Assembly: GCA_029168955.1 (NCBI GenBank)
Contig: JAPDOI010000115.1
Coordinates: 1,190,001 to 1,254,000, forward strand
Origin: Aplectana chamaeleonis
Lineage: Eukaryota > Nematoda > Chromadorea > Rhabditida > Cosmocercidae
DNA length: 64,000 nucleotides
Direction of reading: 5' to 3'
Below, piece after piece: positions 46,001 through 53,235 of the stretch; the stretch's first letter is position 1; each line of letters begins with the position of its first letter. The notes under the pieces are model-generated. The model was not told the DNA's origin, did not search any database, and worked only from the letters and a program-made list of their open reading frames with translations. A program made the position numbers and the translations under genes.

Positions 46001-47755
46001 CAAAACAATGCATTGGCAACCAAGTGTTACCATAATCACGAAGAAACGGCGAGAAACGCACAAATTCGTCTTATTTCAGTGACATTATTCTATGGCCTGG
46101 ACTAGTTGTCTGGTTGGATAAACGTGTTCACGGTGGTTGTCACCGGTAAAAAATAGGACTAATCGAAAATGGAAGAATATGTTGGGCAAAACAGTATTAG
46201 TTAGGACCCGAAGGAAAGAACGGAGCAATACAGAATGGAGAATTGCAAAAGACGGGTCCACAAAAGATTTCATTGTCACAACGAACAGTTACATTGATAC
46301 TTAAGAGGCGGGCTGATACTTGAGGATTTCGTGCTCCTCTGGTGCGTTTTTCTCGGTTTCTTCGTCATTTCAGTTCTACTCGGGGGCCAAACAATTGATA
46401 CAGCGATTAATCTCAAAATCGAACATCATCGTGAACACTGCATTTAAGGTAAGGATGTAGCGCCAGTTAAAAGGCATCATGCCTATCGTAACCTACAGTA
46501 ACCCGAAGTCTGGCGGAGAGTAGACCCCAGATTCGGGTTCAGCGCCCTAAATAACCCCTAGTTGAAAGTTTCGAACCGAATCCCAAAATTTTTTTCTGAA
46601 CACCCCGAAATTCCCCTAACCTTTTCGTGAAGCGATGAAAATACCATTTCTAGAATCCCCGCATCCATTTAAGAAATTTCAAACACGGATCATTTATATA
46701 CTGTCACAGACCTACAGCAACGACAACATGATTTCCCAAATCGCCACGGGAAGTTCAAAGCAGTCCCTAGTTATAATGATCTTCCGAAAAACTGAAAATA
46801 GACCTTCCATTCGTGTTCAGCGCCCCAAATAAGCACCAAGGACAACGTTTGCGTTGAAAATGTACGAATTTCTGGAATTCGAAAATTTGAATTATCTGCA
46901 GTTTTTGATTCTCCCGTGTGAGTTGAGAAAATTAGGAAATTTTAACTTTTGTTTTTTTTTTACCCTACCCCACAGCACTCAACAGACCATTTTCAAAACT
47001 CATGTTTACGCTGGGATCAGTCCCTACTACATAAGTTTTAGTATCAACTATTGCGAGGCAATCACGAATGTAAAGGTATCAACCGAGTTTACGGATTTTA
47101 CGACGAAATTCTTGATCGATTCGATAAAGTAAACCATTTTCTCTTCCATGACCCGTTGGTATTTCCAGTTCGTTACTCCTAGTCGTTTTTCAGGATGAGG
47201 CAGAGAGGTTGTGGTTTGGCTTCAACGAGGTATTCTCTTGGCTACCGTTGGCCGGATTAGTGGGCAAGAAAATTCTATGTATGCATGGAGGAATCTCAGC
47301 ATATCTGAATTCTCTTGAGGACATTCGAAAGGTTGCACAGTTGCTGGCTCTCTAGAAGTCTCCACCAAATGAATGAGCACTTATCGTCCCAGTGTTTGAA
47401 TCGGGAAGCCGTCTCGGTTATTGTGGGCGGAATAGATGGCTATTATTTCGCACGTGTCATTTTTCCCGCAAAGCAGCGTCACGGCTTCCTAAATCAGTGG
47501 CACGGGTCATGCGTACGTTAGGTCCTCGGCAAAGAAAAAGGGGTGGTCAGGCTCCGGTCCACACACCAAGTCTTTTGAAGGTGTACAACAACTCTGGTTT
47601 AGATCCAAAGAATCTAGTTCAGGTGTACTACTTCATATTGATGAAACTCTGGCAAACCAGTTGAATTTTCAGATTCCACGGCCTCTGGATGAGCCCAATA
47701 GTAACCCGTTAGCCATGGATCTTCTGTGGGCTGATCCCATGCTCAATATCCAAGG
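27974..47755 (+). CDS. PP1-type Ser/Thr protein phosphatase, 5' two-thirds (7 exons)
   Basis: Seven exons give about 227 codons: 27974-28060, 34941-35063, 44075-44143, 44225-44317, 47042-47128, 47194-47331 and 47673-47755. Metal- and phosphate-binding motifs of the PPP family appear in order: GDIHGQ (65-70), GDYVDRG (98-104), LLRGNHE (127-133), CMHGG (182-186) and DLLWADP (215-221). Five of the six usual metal ligands are present. The last His (AHQ motif) and the YCG region are not found in the window. PP1 proteins are about 300-330 residues, so roughly 90 codons are missing. All first six introns are phase 0. The sequence is well diverged from housekeeping PP1 (for example [10 protein letters not shown]), and resembles nematode-specific, often germline, PP1 paralogues. 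That role is inference. Confidence 0.85.
28311..28918. repeat. Inverted-repeat element with 'CAAACCGCAGATT' ends, copy 1
   Basis: 'GAATTATAAAACTCAAACCG' at the left and the complement (AATCTGCGGTTTGAA, about 28880) at the right frame about 600 b in phosphatase intron 1. Related copies lie at about 31030 and 32157-32760. Confidence 0.6.
29018..29366. mobile_element. GGCCCC-ended palindromic MITE, copy 2
   Basis: Same ends and GATAAAAATC-rich body as 19449-19783. The right terminus is degraded (CTATAGCC instead of a full GGGGCC). It lies in phosphatase intron 1. Confidence 0.75.
29499..29942. mobile_element. TTAA/AGGCA-ended element, copy j
   Basis: Left TTAA|AGGCAGGGTTCTCGATG and right CGCGAACCCTGCCT|TTAA, so TTAA is duplicated. 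The arms are long inverted copies around CATCACAAAAGTGAAAAT-type words. It belongs to the same subfamily as 51715-52146. Confidence 0.7.
29947..30011. repeat. 65-b near-perfect hairpin
   Basis: GCCTCTTTCAAACTTGCCCG continues as ACCGTCGT. It pairs with its complement at 29984-30011 around a loop of about 8 b, with one mismatch. It starts right after a TTAA duplication. Confidence 0.85.
30016..30454. mobile_element. TTAA/AGGCA-ended element, copy k
   Basis: Left AGGCAGTGTCCACGATAAAA and right its complement, followed by TTAA. It belongs to the same 'GTGTTCACGAT' subfamily as 45960-46443 and 50425-52705. Confidence 0.6.
31899..32064. mobile_element. 166-b MITE at a CCTGG site, copy 2
   Basis: Starts GGTGCGTTCCAAGAACG and ends GTTCTTAGAACGCATC, flanked by CCTGG at 31894-31898 and 32065-32069. 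The uninterrupted relative at 58331-58350 reads GTGTCCTGGACATT with a single CCTGG, which defines the empty site. Confidence 0.85.
32070..32155. repeat. Minisatellite relic (third locus)
   Basis: CTGAGGCCCTGCACACGTCC and CCTGCACACCCCTACTGGG are monomers of the array at 58.35 kb, here only three or four units. The preceding leader (about 31805-31898) also matches the leader of that array (57910-57982 and 58301-58340). Confidence 0.8.
32157..32770. repeat. Inverted-repeat element with 'CAAACCGCAGATT' ends, copy 2
   Basis: CAAACCGCAGATTCTATCCA at the left and its complement (ATCTGCGGTTTGAATG) at about 32725 frame about 600 b. A partial copy of the left half lies at 31030-31370. Confidence 0.6.
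32775..33080. mobile_element. Palindromic MITE with 'CCGCAGGGCTACCGTAAC' ends, copy 2
   Basis: Matches 14316-14635 end to end, including the internal hairpin (32935-32962) and CCTTTTATACCCC box (32970-32982). Confidence 0.75.
33578..34061. mobile_element. TTAA/AGGCA-ended element, copy c
   Basis: Left TTAA|AGGCACAGTACACCC and right GTCCTGTGCCT|TTAC. It is inserted in family H, and the compact copy reads ATTGTTAATACC here. Interior landmarks are GAGATATAAGCGACC, GACAACTCGTCCACC and GAGCCATAACTCTG. Confidence 0.75.
34192..34653. mobile_element. TTAA/AGGCA-ended element, copy d (empty site known)
   Basis: Left ACTTTAA|AGGCAGCAGACACG and right GTGTCTGCTGCCT|TTAAAGGGATGC. The compact family H copy at 38.17 kb reads ACTTTAACGGGATGC. 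One TTAA became two, which fixes both ends and the duplication. Confidence 0.85.
34941..35063 (+). CDS. Phosphatase exon 2
   Basis: 41 codons after the acceptor TTTTGTCTTCCAG, ending at a GTTAGT donor. It contains the PP1 helix ([13 protein letters not shown]) and [14 protein letters not shown], with the first Asp and His metal ligands. Confidence 0.92.
35720..36060. repeat. Paired palindromic repeats with hairpin motif
   Basis: Two related segments (35690-35850 and 35930-36040) each carry the GTGTGTGAATGAA hairpin followed by a CTTTTCTACCC or CTATACCC box and 'TATCAATTGG' with TATCATCAAT. No gene is present. Confidence 0.6.
36088..36687. mobile_element. GGCCCC-ended element E1
   Basis: Starts GGCCCCGGTCATAGTTGG and ends GACCGGGGCC, flanked by TTA on both sides (36085-36087 and 36688-36690). 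Contains C-rich (36181-36215, 36270-36296) and G-rich (36598-36652) tracts. An inverted relative of the target at 35484-35545 lacks the insertion. Confidence 0.8.
36691..37353. mobile_element. GGCCCC-ended element E2, inverted partner of E1
   Basis: Starts GGCCCCGGTCAGAGTTGG directly after the shared TTA and ends CTATGACCGGGGCC, then TTA (37354-37356). It is an inverted copy of E1. It carries its own G-run tracts (36904-36936, about 37247-37260) and a LINE-like (AATAAAT) tail insertion at about 37100-37222. Confidence 0.8.
37640..38040. mobile_element. Palindromic MITE, about 400 b
   Basis: Left CGAACGCTAACGTCGGACAG followed by GGAACGA, and right the inverse (about 38005-38035). The inner arms share GTCGATTGCGTCCAACACTA. 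The 81-codon + ORF inside is a product of the palindrome. Confidence 0.75.
38140..38570 (-). mobile_element. Family H repeat, compact copy
   Basis: An uninterrupted version of the sequence scattered over 30565-34690. It serves as empty-site reference: single TCA in CCTCTCAGG, single TTAA in ACTTTAACGGG, and ATTGTTAATACC. It lies in phosphatase intron 2. Confidence 0.75.
38571..38904. other. GC-rich stretch with no recognised gene
   Basis: Short ORFs on both strands, none with a motif. A C-run of about 10 lies just before it (38543-38552). Nothing else is supported. Confidence 0.3.
38905..39040. repeat. MITE related to 11045-11180
   Basis: Inverted ends of GCCTTAGA/TCTAAAATAAGCC type. The body shares 'GGTTATCATGCTATCGCATC' type sequence with the reverse complement of 11045-11180. 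Confidence 0.5.
39101..39607 (+). CDS. Candidate nested two-exon gene end, unrecognised
   Basis: Exon 39101-39230 follows CTTCCATCAG and ends at CTC|GTAAGT. It encodes 42 codons including [18 protein letters not shown] and [12 protein letters not shown]. Exon 39547-39607 follows ATTTTGCAG and completes the split codon. It then reads [19 protein letters not shown] and a stop. The phases match (2+1) and the 316-b intron holds a palindromic repeat. It lies inside intron 2 of the phosphatase gene on the same strand and does not resemble PP1. It could be a nested gene, an alternative exon set or chance. Confidence 0.4.
39339..39513. mobile_element. Palindromic MITE with GGTGCTATGTGGG ends
   Basis: Left GGTGCTATGTGGGAAGGGGG, right the inverse ending CACATAGCACC. 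The interior (GGGCGTGGCCAAGTGCGAT) matches, inverted, the repeat at about 47816-47995, which follows phosphatase exon 7. Confidence 0.7.
39720..40196. mobile_element. Rearranged 'GGGCTACCGTAAC' MITE copies
   Basis: Two partial copies of the family at 14316 and 32775 lie head to head (39720-39830 and about 39940-40196). The second contains the hairpin GCGGTATGCATTCATTCACA at 40029-40054. The right end is AGCGTGCTTGTC. Confidence 0.65.
40305..41987 (+). CDS. LINE endonuclease and linker (RTE-type)
   Basis: A 560-codon frame. AP-endonuclease-like motifs are [11 protein letters not shown] (about residue 26), [11 protein letters not shown] (about 55), [12 protein letters not shown] (about 128), [14 protein letters not shown] (about 159), [11 protein letters not shown] (about 237) and [10 protein letters not shown] (about 262). 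The linker then leads to the RT fingers ([19 protein letters not shown], about 494; [11 protein letters not shown], about 539). A frameshift at about 41950 moves the RT to another frame. This is the best-preserved endonuclease in the window. Confidence 0.88.
   Translation: MFRQVTLGKNATGQNRRRFVAPKKAVRIGAWNVRTAHHVGQKEIIARELSMNGISVAALSELRISGCETMSVQVPVSNENMTLFYSGSDGHHQGVGFMLSNREAGSVLSFEPISSRVAVLTLCGTVKTHVVAVYAPTEPSCEAKKDAFYAQLQDPLNSIPRSDLIMVAGDFNARFGREISGWKEVMGRFGVGELNDNGLRLLSFAAFNGLLIGNIHFQHRRKHQLTWRNPIGEDVATLDYALINSRFRSSLNDVRAMRGPDCGSDHYLLRALVKLRLQRARSVEPPKRRLDWSRSMAPNRKEALQVALSNRFALLAETDSVDVHVRQTTEAILECTQPLCPVTRQRTQPWISDESNRLIDERKQAKLSNFNRFRELCKELRGRLKAERESYCNRIADEMEESAVKHDYRSLYRTLKRLRKKTKPVSDGIRNSDGTFVCTTDERLQRWRQFFGNLYNHDAPREPIVESPLIQVPHEAASHSVPSVKEVSRAVKSLKNGRASDVDNITAEAIKAGGDILLCQLHRLIKLIWKSENIPVTWKRGIIVPIHKMVTRGSVTTIAE
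40320..43337 (+). mobile_element. RTE-type LINE, nearly full-length coding part
   Basis: An endonuclease-linker frame (40305-41987) is followed by RT pieces at 41915-42244, 42245-42400 and 42479-43141. A C-terminal tail lies near 43130-43311. The 3' end is a TGAG repeat (43315-43331), typical of RTE. GCAGGTAA occurs at both about 40314 and 43337 and may be an 8-b target duplication, but the 5' edge is uncertain. The element lies in phosphatase intron 2 on the gene's strand. Confidence 0.88.
41915..43141 (+). pseudogene. LINE reverse transcriptase, broken
   Basis: Contains [17 protein letters not shown] (about 41970), [17 protein letters not shown] (about 42075) and [16 protein letters not shown] (about 42165), a stop near 42242 and a damaged RQG motif (about 42357). 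The catalytic box reads MFAD and then shifts frame at about 42485, so the second Asp is lost. The later frame gives the thumb ([12 protein letters not shown], about 42665; [10 protein letters not shown], about 42847). Confidence 0.85.
43338..44040. other. Intron 2 stretch with weak repeats
   Basis: 'CATCGCTGC' words recur between 43480 and 43800. The segment 43970-44030 (ACAACCGCTCCGC … CGCGGCTTCCTA) is shared with 57390-57455. No exon is recognised. Confidence 0.4.
44075..44143 (+). CDS. Phosphatase exon 3 (GC donor)
   Basis: 23 codons, [16 protein letters not shown] and a short tail, filling exactly the family gap between GDIHGQ and the GDYVDRG exon. The acceptor is ATATTTAG. The donor reads AAG|GCAAGT, a GC-AG intron of 81 b. 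Confidence 0.8.
44225..44317 (+). CDS. Phosphatase exon 4
   Basis: 31 codons after CTATTTCAG, beginning [17 protein letters not shown] and ending LFPRK at a GTAAGC donor. It carries the Asp metal ligand and the DRG arginine. Confidence 0.93.
44396..44717. mobile_element. Terminal-inverted-repeat element in intron 4
   Basis: Left GGGGTCGTATTCGCCAATAA, then CCCGCCGGGTAGTCGAAGGG. The right end is the complement with few changes. It is about 320 b and has no ORF. Confidence 0.75.
44774..44985. mobile_element. G-run-ended MITE, copy 1
   Basis: The ends CTATCTTAGTCGGGGGGGGG and CCCCCCCTCGTCTAGGATAG are inverted. The same element lies at 57689-57900. The shared interior includes TTCTATGAGTAAATCTTGGG. 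Confidence 0.75.
45467..45938. mobile_element. TTAA/AGGCA-ended element, copy e
   Basis: Left TTAA|AGGCACATTCCAACC and right GCTTGGACTGTGTCT|TCAA. Interior landmarks are inverted relative to copy c (GAGTTATGGCTCTTG, GGACGAGTTGTCCG). It lies in phosphatase intron 4. Confidence 0.65.
45960..46443. mobile_element. TTAA/AGGCA-ended element, copy f
   Basis: Left TTAA|AGGCAGTGTTCACGATG and right CATCGTGAACACTGCAT|TTAA. It follows copy e after only about 20 b. Confidence 0.65.
46444..47041. repeat. Dispersed repeat in intron 4
   Basis: Carries two 'TTCGTGTTCAGCGCCC'-type motifs (about 46527-46566 and 46806-46830) like those at 21477 and 25150. No exon is seen before 47042. Confidence 0.45.
47042..47128 (+). 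CDS. Phosphatase exon 5
   Basis: 29 codons after AAGTTTTAG, containing [20 protein letters not shown]. It supplies the Asn and His of the active site. The donor is GTAAAC, followed by a 65-b intron. Confidence 0.93.
47194..47331 (+). CDS. Phosphatase exon 6
   Basis: 46 codons after TTTTTCAG, with [20 protein letters not shown] followed by [14 protein letters not shown]. It supplies the MHGG histidine. The donor is GTTGCA. Confidence 0.93.
47673..47755 (+). CDS. Phosphatase exon 7
   Basis: Follows GAATTTTCAG and encodes [20 protein letters not shown], then DPMLNIQG. The family expects LLW(S/A)DP followed by QGW. The donor is most likely CAAGG|GTACG, leaving two nucleotides. After this point similarity ends and a palindromic repeat begins, so the next exon is either far downstream or lost. 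Confidence 0.85.
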
Positions 47756-47815
47756 GTACGATTCGATTCAGGGTTCAGCACGGCGTTGCGATAATGTCCG
47801 AGAAATTTGTGGTTT

Positions 47816-47995
47816 GGCACTATCGCAGCGGGGGCACTGTGGTATCGCACTTGGCCACGCCCATTTTTCCGTGCCGCAACGACTTTCTTGATTTTGGCAG
47901 AGGGGGGAACCTCTGGGTAGGTGCTCAAGTTCAGTGCGGCATGGTGAAATAAGCGCGGCCAGGTGCATCGCGAAATGCCTCCCCCCGCTGCGATA
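47816..47995. mobile_element. Palindromic MITE after exon 7
   Basis: The ends GGCACTATCGCAGCGGGGGC and CCCGCTGCGATAGCACC are inverted. It is related to 39339-39513. It begins about 60 b after the last phosphatase exon found. Confidence 0.65.
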
Positions 47996-48096
47996 GCACC
48001 TGTGGTTTTTGGAGCCAATAGAGGCTTTTGGAACAAAGTTTTTTCTGACTTGGTTCGGAGTTGGGAAATTTTTATGTGATTTGGGCTCGTGCTCAA

Positions 48097-48554
48097 AGGC
48101 ACAGAAGACCCAGGAAATTTATTTTCAGATTTTATGCTCATCTTGGGAAGAGTCACACGCTGATCACAGTGGTATCTCTGAAATCGTCTAAGACCCCCTT
48201 TGAACAGAGTTATGGCTCTTCAAAGATGCCTTGATTTTGAGGGTCAAAAATTGGTGGACGAGTTGTCTCAGGCCTGTATTTCTCTTGATTCGCAATCGTT
48301 GAGTGAGAGAAAGCCAGGATAAGGAGACAGTCAAACTGAAGAACGACGATTTGTTGGAATTCATCCATCCATCGAGCCTCTATCGAGTTCGAAAATCTGT
48401 TAGGGGGTCGGGCCTGTGGTGGTGAGCGAGGGCGCTTATATCTCGCTTATTTGGAGGAAATGAGATCTGGCATTTGGCACGTGTTATACAGAAGTGGTCT
48501 TCTACACAATTACAAGAAAATCTCAAAATTCATGTCTGAGGGTGTACTGTGCCT
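48097..48554. mobile_element. TTAA/AGGCA-ended element, copy g (TCAA flanks)
   Basis: Flanked on both sides by TCAA instead of TTAA (48093-48096 and 48555-48558). The ends are AGGCACAGAAGACC and GTGTACTGTGCCT. The interior is inverted relative to copies c and h, and about 80% alike by eye. Confidence 0.7.
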
Positions 48555-48761
48555 TCAACGAAACAGAATTTTAACGCGTCAATATCCTGACGATGCGGTC
48601 CGCTGCGAATCTGCGAAAATAGTCTGTTTTCGATAAACTTGCTGGCATCTGAAAACCATCACGAAGTAGAAGAAAACTTGAAAACCAAAGAACTTTTCTA
48701 GTTGCGATCGGACTGCGAATCGTCATTTTTAACGGTACCGTCACGAACTGTCGATATTACG

Positions 48762-49214
48762 ACTCTGAGAGTTTTGGCCGAGAAATAGCCGCAAAACAGC
48801 CGCGAAATACCTGCTTGCCGCGTAATAGCCGCGAAATAGCCGCCAAATAATGCTCGCCGCGAAGTAGCTGAGAAATAGTGCTCTCCAGGTAGATATACGG
48901 AGGCATGATTCAGATGTCAGCACCTCCGTCGGTTCAATTACCCAAGTTTGAGGTACTTTGACCTCGCTCAGCCTCTTTAGGCGCCGCCAAACCGCTGGCA
49001 GCCCCAGATGGTGGCTCGGCGTGCCGACGACGGTTGCGTCTTGGTGAATTTCGTTTACCTTCTAAATATTTCTCGGTTATATCTCGGCTATTTCTTGGCT
49101 AGTTCTTGTCCGTTCCGTGAGAAGCCGAGAAATCGCAGTGAAATAGCCCACCACGAACCGCTGCGGAGCCTGGTGGGCTATTTCGCGGCTATTTAGCGGT
49201 CAAAACTCTAAGAG
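48762..49214. mobile_element. 'CTCTGAGAGTTTTGGC' element, copy 1
   Basis: Left ACTCTGAGAGTTTTGGCCGA, right the inverse, with AAATAGCCGC words along both arms. The centre contains ACCTCCGTCGGTTCAATTAC and is shared with 60570-60690 and partly with 50140-50250. Other copies: 51186-51566 and 60474-60856. Confidence 0.7.
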
Positions 49215-49225
49215 GAGGCCCTACT

Positions 49226-49803
49226 GGCTCTTTTAGACAACCTATCGATCTCTGCTTGGAATATGTTTGAGTACACAAAAAACGGTTCCGAGCACAAAGC
49301 CACCATCAGGGCTCACTATTGGAAGGAAATCCAGACACGCGAAATTGAGCTGAAAAAAGGTAGCTCCGTAATCCGATCGCAACTAAATATTTCCACTTGT
49401 TTTCAGCTTCAGACTCCATCTTCGAGCTGGACTAGTTTTTTCACCCTCTATCAAAAAATTAATTCACTTCGGGTTTTATCTGGAAAAAATTTCATTGTCT
49501 AAACGCGGTCACAAAATTCGCGAAAATTTTAAATTAGAAAAACCCAAATTGACGAGTTCATTCTTTTGATAGAGGATGGAAAAAAACTACTCCAGCTCGA
49601 AGTTGGGGGTCTCAAGTTCAGAACTAGCGAAGATATTTAGTTGTATGTTGTATTCGGGAAGCAACTTTTTAAAGCTTGGTTTCTCGTGCCTGGATTCGCT
49701 CTCCTAGGTGAGCCCTGAGGGTGGCTTTGAACGAGCTTGGAACCGTTTTTTGTTTACTCTAACATATTCCAAGCAGAGCTTGATAGGTTGTCTACAAGAG
49801 CCA
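49226..49803. mobile_element. Fold-back element, about 580 b
   Basis: The arms of about 250 b (49226-49480 and 49560-49803) are inverted copies, starting GGCTCTTTTAGACAACCTAT. The 79-codon ORF within is an arm artefact. Confidence 0.75.
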
Positions 49804-50123
49804 GGAGAGCCTCTTAAATTAGCAATTCTCTTAACACTTTAGTGTTCTCAGCATTCCAGAAGCTCGTGTTTAATACATCTTCTTAGACCAACACTCAGGA
49901 ATTTCTGATTAAGTTACATGCGAATTAAGGACTCTTAACATGTTACCTGCGACTTATCTCTAAAACTTTAACTTACTTGTGACCTTGAACATAGTGAGCC
50001 TGTTGCACGGTGCGAGTTGACCTACATGTGACAAAAAGTACTCGCGTTAACTCACATGTGTTATTTTATCGCACATGTAACTCACCTACGCGGCAGTCGT
50101 CTCCATGGTAATTATAAGACTCC

Positions 50124-50415
50124 CTAGGCAGGACTCAGGTGTTTGCACCATCGTCGGTTCAATTTCCCAAATTTGAGGTACTTGGAGCTTGTTCGCTGGA
50201 GGCCCCGCCCGATCTCTAGCGGCACCAGGTGGCGCTCGACGAGCCGGCCGCATTGCGCTTTGATTCGTTGGCGTGCATCTGTGTGCCAGCCGCGTCGTGT
50301 GTCGGTGTTAGAATACATATAACAACATTGCAAGTTACTCGCAATGTTGTGTAAGTTACGCGTAATATTGAGGTGACCTAAACGAAAATCACGGCAAGTT
50401 ACATGTAACATCGTC
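50124..50415. repeat. Repeat sharing the 'GTCGGTTCAATT' centre
   Basis: The segment 50140-50280 resembles the centre of the element at 48762-49214. It is followed by words of TTACATGTAAC/CAAGTTACTCGCAATG type. No gene is recognised. Confidence 0.4.
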
Positions 50416-50705
50416 TCAAGTTAAAGGCAGCGTTCACGATGATCATCCTCATTGACTTTCCACAGTGAAATGACAGGCGAGAAGGATCCTAGGCTCCCAG
50501 TCAGGGATGTGCGGAAATTTTTTGAAAAATTTCAGAAAACAGAAAATTTTCAGAAAAAATATTCATTGCATTTAAACTTCTTCTCTAGTGAAGAGAGGAT
50601 GTAGTTCTAGATACCTTTGTCATACTTGTAATATAATATGTACGGAACTGCACGGATGACCTATAAGGCATTGATAGTAGCAATGAAGCGTCAATAACGG
50701 ATTAA

Positions 50706-51178
50706 ACGCTTGGTACACCCTCATATATGAATTTTAAGATTTTCATGTAATCGTGTAGAAGACCCCTTCTGTATAACACATGCCGAATGCGAGATCTCAA
50801 TTCCTCCAAATAAGCGAGATATAAGCGACCACCACAGGCCCGACCTCCTTCGCTCACCACTACAGGCCCGACCCCCTAACAGATTTTCGAACTCGATAGC
50901 GGCTCTATGGATGGATGATTTTCAACAAGTCGCCGTTCTTCATTCCTCTACCGGACTGTCTCCTTATCCTGGCTTTCTCTCACGCAACGATTGCGAATGA
51001 AGAGAAATACAGGCCTGAGACAACTCGTCCACCAATTTTCATCAGGCATCTTTGAAGAGCCATAACTCTGTTCAAAGGGGGTCTTGGACGATTTCAGAGA
51101 AACCATTGTGATCACCGGGTGACTCTCTCCAAGATAAGCATGGAATCTAAATATTAATTTTTTGGTTGTCCTGTGCCT
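50706..51178. mobile_element. TTAA/AGGCA-ended element, copy h
   Basis: The left end is degraded (TTAA|ACGCTTGGTACACCC). The right end GTCCTGTGCCT|TTAA is intact. It is very close to copy c throughout (GAGATATAAGCGACCACC). Confidence 0.7.
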
Positions 51179-51185
51179 TTAAAGA

Positions 51186-51566
51186 CACGCTGAGAGTCTT
51201 GGCAGAGGAATAGCCCACCAGGCTCAACAACTGATCCTGTCGAGCTGTTTCTCGAGTATTTCTTGATTATTTCTTGGCTGCTAGGTGGCCGCGACCATGT
51301 TGTTTGCGAAATAACCGAGGAACAACCGAGAAAGCATGGGTAGTTGAACCGACGGCGGTGTTGACATCCAAATCTGCCTCAAAAATGCGTCTTACACTCC
51401 CCTTTGAGAGCATTTTTTGCGCCTGTTTCTCGACGAATATTATTTGACGCCTATTTCGCGGCAACCAGCTTTTTTCCAAACATGACCTTGTTCTCGGCTA
51501 TTACGCGAAAATCAGGCATTTTGTGGCTATTTATCGGCAATTGCTCAGCCAAAACTCTCAGAGCAC
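51186..51566. mobile_element. 'CTCTGAGAGTTTTGGC' element, copy 2
   Basis: Left ACGCTGAGAGTCTTGGCAG and right GCCAAAACTCTCAGAGC. It starts a few bases after copy h ends. Confidence 0.65.
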
Positions 51567-51714
51567 TCACCCGTACGGTAGTACGTCAGCACAATAAGGG
51601 TTGCATCCTAGGACAGATATCGGGTTCAGACCCTCGCTGTGTGCAGCAGCTGCTGCGAACAACTAACTGCAGCAACAACTAACTATTGCGCCAAAGTACT
51701 ACCCTACGAGTGCG

Positions 51715-52146
51715 TTAGCAGGGTTCGCGGTAAAAACGATTGTTGAATTTTCTTTATAAGAATGCAGGTCTGGTCATCACAAAAGTGAAAATAAGGGAGA
51801 AGCTGCATAAAAATGCACCAAAACAAGTCAGAACGGCTAATTGGTGGGTGCACGCACACCCCCAACTAACAGGTTTTTTATAGATGCGTATTTTTCGCCT
51901 TCTATTTTGCCGCAAAAAAAAGTTAGTAGTCTCTCGGTGTCCAGCAACTACTTTAAATGCAGAATAAAAGACGACAAAACAAGCAATTTTAGAAATCTAG
52001 TGAATTGGGGGCGGGCTGAGACCCAGCAATAGCTTGATTTTGAGCGTTTTTTCTTCGAATTTCCACTTATTTTCACTTTTGTGAAGACCCGGCTTACCTT
52101 CTCGAAAAGATACCACAATAAACTCTTTTATCTCGAACCCTGCCCT
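51715..52146. mobile_element. TTAA/AGGCA-ended element, copy i
   Basis: It has a shortened left end (GCAGGGTTCGCGG), and right CTCGAACCCTGCCC|TTAA. It shares CATCACAAAAGTGAAAAT with copy j at 29499-29942. Confidence 0.6.
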
Positions 52147-52718
52147 TAACAGCAATCGCACCATTGGACACAAATAGTACCTCGTAAAGGACTAGATAAG
52201 CTGCTCTGTTCCACAGATCTGGATTTCGTTTTCTTTTTCTGATTTTTTTCTGTTTTTTGCAGGTTTTTCAGAAAACAGAAAGGCCAAAACGGCCAGAAAA
52301 CAGAAATCAGAAAACAGAAATTTCCACACACCCCTGCTCCAAGTGTCGAAAGAACGGTAGAAAACAAGCCAGGAGCGGCAAAATAACGGCTGCAAACAAG
52401 CGTTTTGGTGCCCCAGACACGCCTCGTGCCCCAGTTCTGCCCCCTCTTAATGAACAAATGAAGGCTCAGATTACAGGAATGATCAGGTCAAGGAAGTGCT
52501 GATAAGTGAGCTGATCGCTTCATTGCACTGATAGGTATCATCCTTCTAGCGGACAATTCCTCCACGCTCAAAAATCAACGTAAACAAGAGAGGGCCTATT
52601 AACGCGTCTTTCGTGTCCTTTTTAAGCATGCCTTGCTACATAGGGCACCAGACCTTCCGTAAGCCGTGGAGATATCGGAAGTGAAATTTATCGTGAACAC
52701 TGCCTTTAAATGTGAAAT

Positions 52719-53235
52719 CAGGGCTGGTAGTAAACCCCCCTCTGTCGTGACGACAATTGTCATGACATGTCACGACATGGCGCCACCGAAAGGCGCGAGC
52801 TATGGGTTTGTATCGTATCCTACAACACATGGCTCGTGACTGTCACGAGCTTGTTGTCAAAACAATGGTTGTCACGAGCTGTCACAAGTGTCGCGTGGTC
52901 ATAACAATACGACAACGAGACAGACAGCGTGACACAAAATAGTGCGCGGTTGAGGGAGTGCGCAGATTGCTGCGAGCGTCGTACGCTCGTGTACAACAAT
53001 ATCGTGACGACATTTAGGCGTGTAATTGAGAGCATGGTGTGCGGCGCCTGCCAAGACATTGCAAATTACGCACCTTTGGCTATGTTTTTTGCCCTGTGTG
53101 TGGCAATCATAACAATGCCTTGCTCGGTATCGATCAAAAACCAACAGAAAACACATGGCATCCCTCAGCCCTCCGCTGACAACTTTAAGATGAGAGGCGT
53201 CTTCATTTCAATTTTCTTTTCTATATTTATATAGG
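52719..53235. repeat. hAT-like terminus and following DNA
   Basis: CAGGGCTGGTAGTAAACCCC begins here. Its inverse (GGGGTTTACTACCAGCCC) is at 61401-61418. The stretch after it is rich in TGTCACGAC palindromes (52740-52900). No transposase is seen. Confidence 0.45.

Larger units (their letters stand above)
50502..52336. mobile_element. hAT-like element 2, non-coding
   Basis: The ends are CAGGGATGTGCGGAAATTT and, inverted, CAGGGGTGTGTGGAAATTT. The flanks CTCCCAGT (50494-50501) and CTCCAAGT (52337-52344) differ at one of 8 positions, as expected for an aged 8-b duplication. Both subterminal regions repeat CAGAAAACAGAAA words. It carries three nested MITEs and no transposase. Confidence 0.75.
50425..52705. 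mobile_element. TTAA/AGGCA-ended element interrupted by a hAT-like insert
   Basis: Left TTAA|AGGCAGCGTTCACGATG and right CGTGAACACTGCCT|TTAA. TTAA is present on both sides. The inner 1.8 kb (50502-52336) is a later insertion. Confidence 0.7.
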
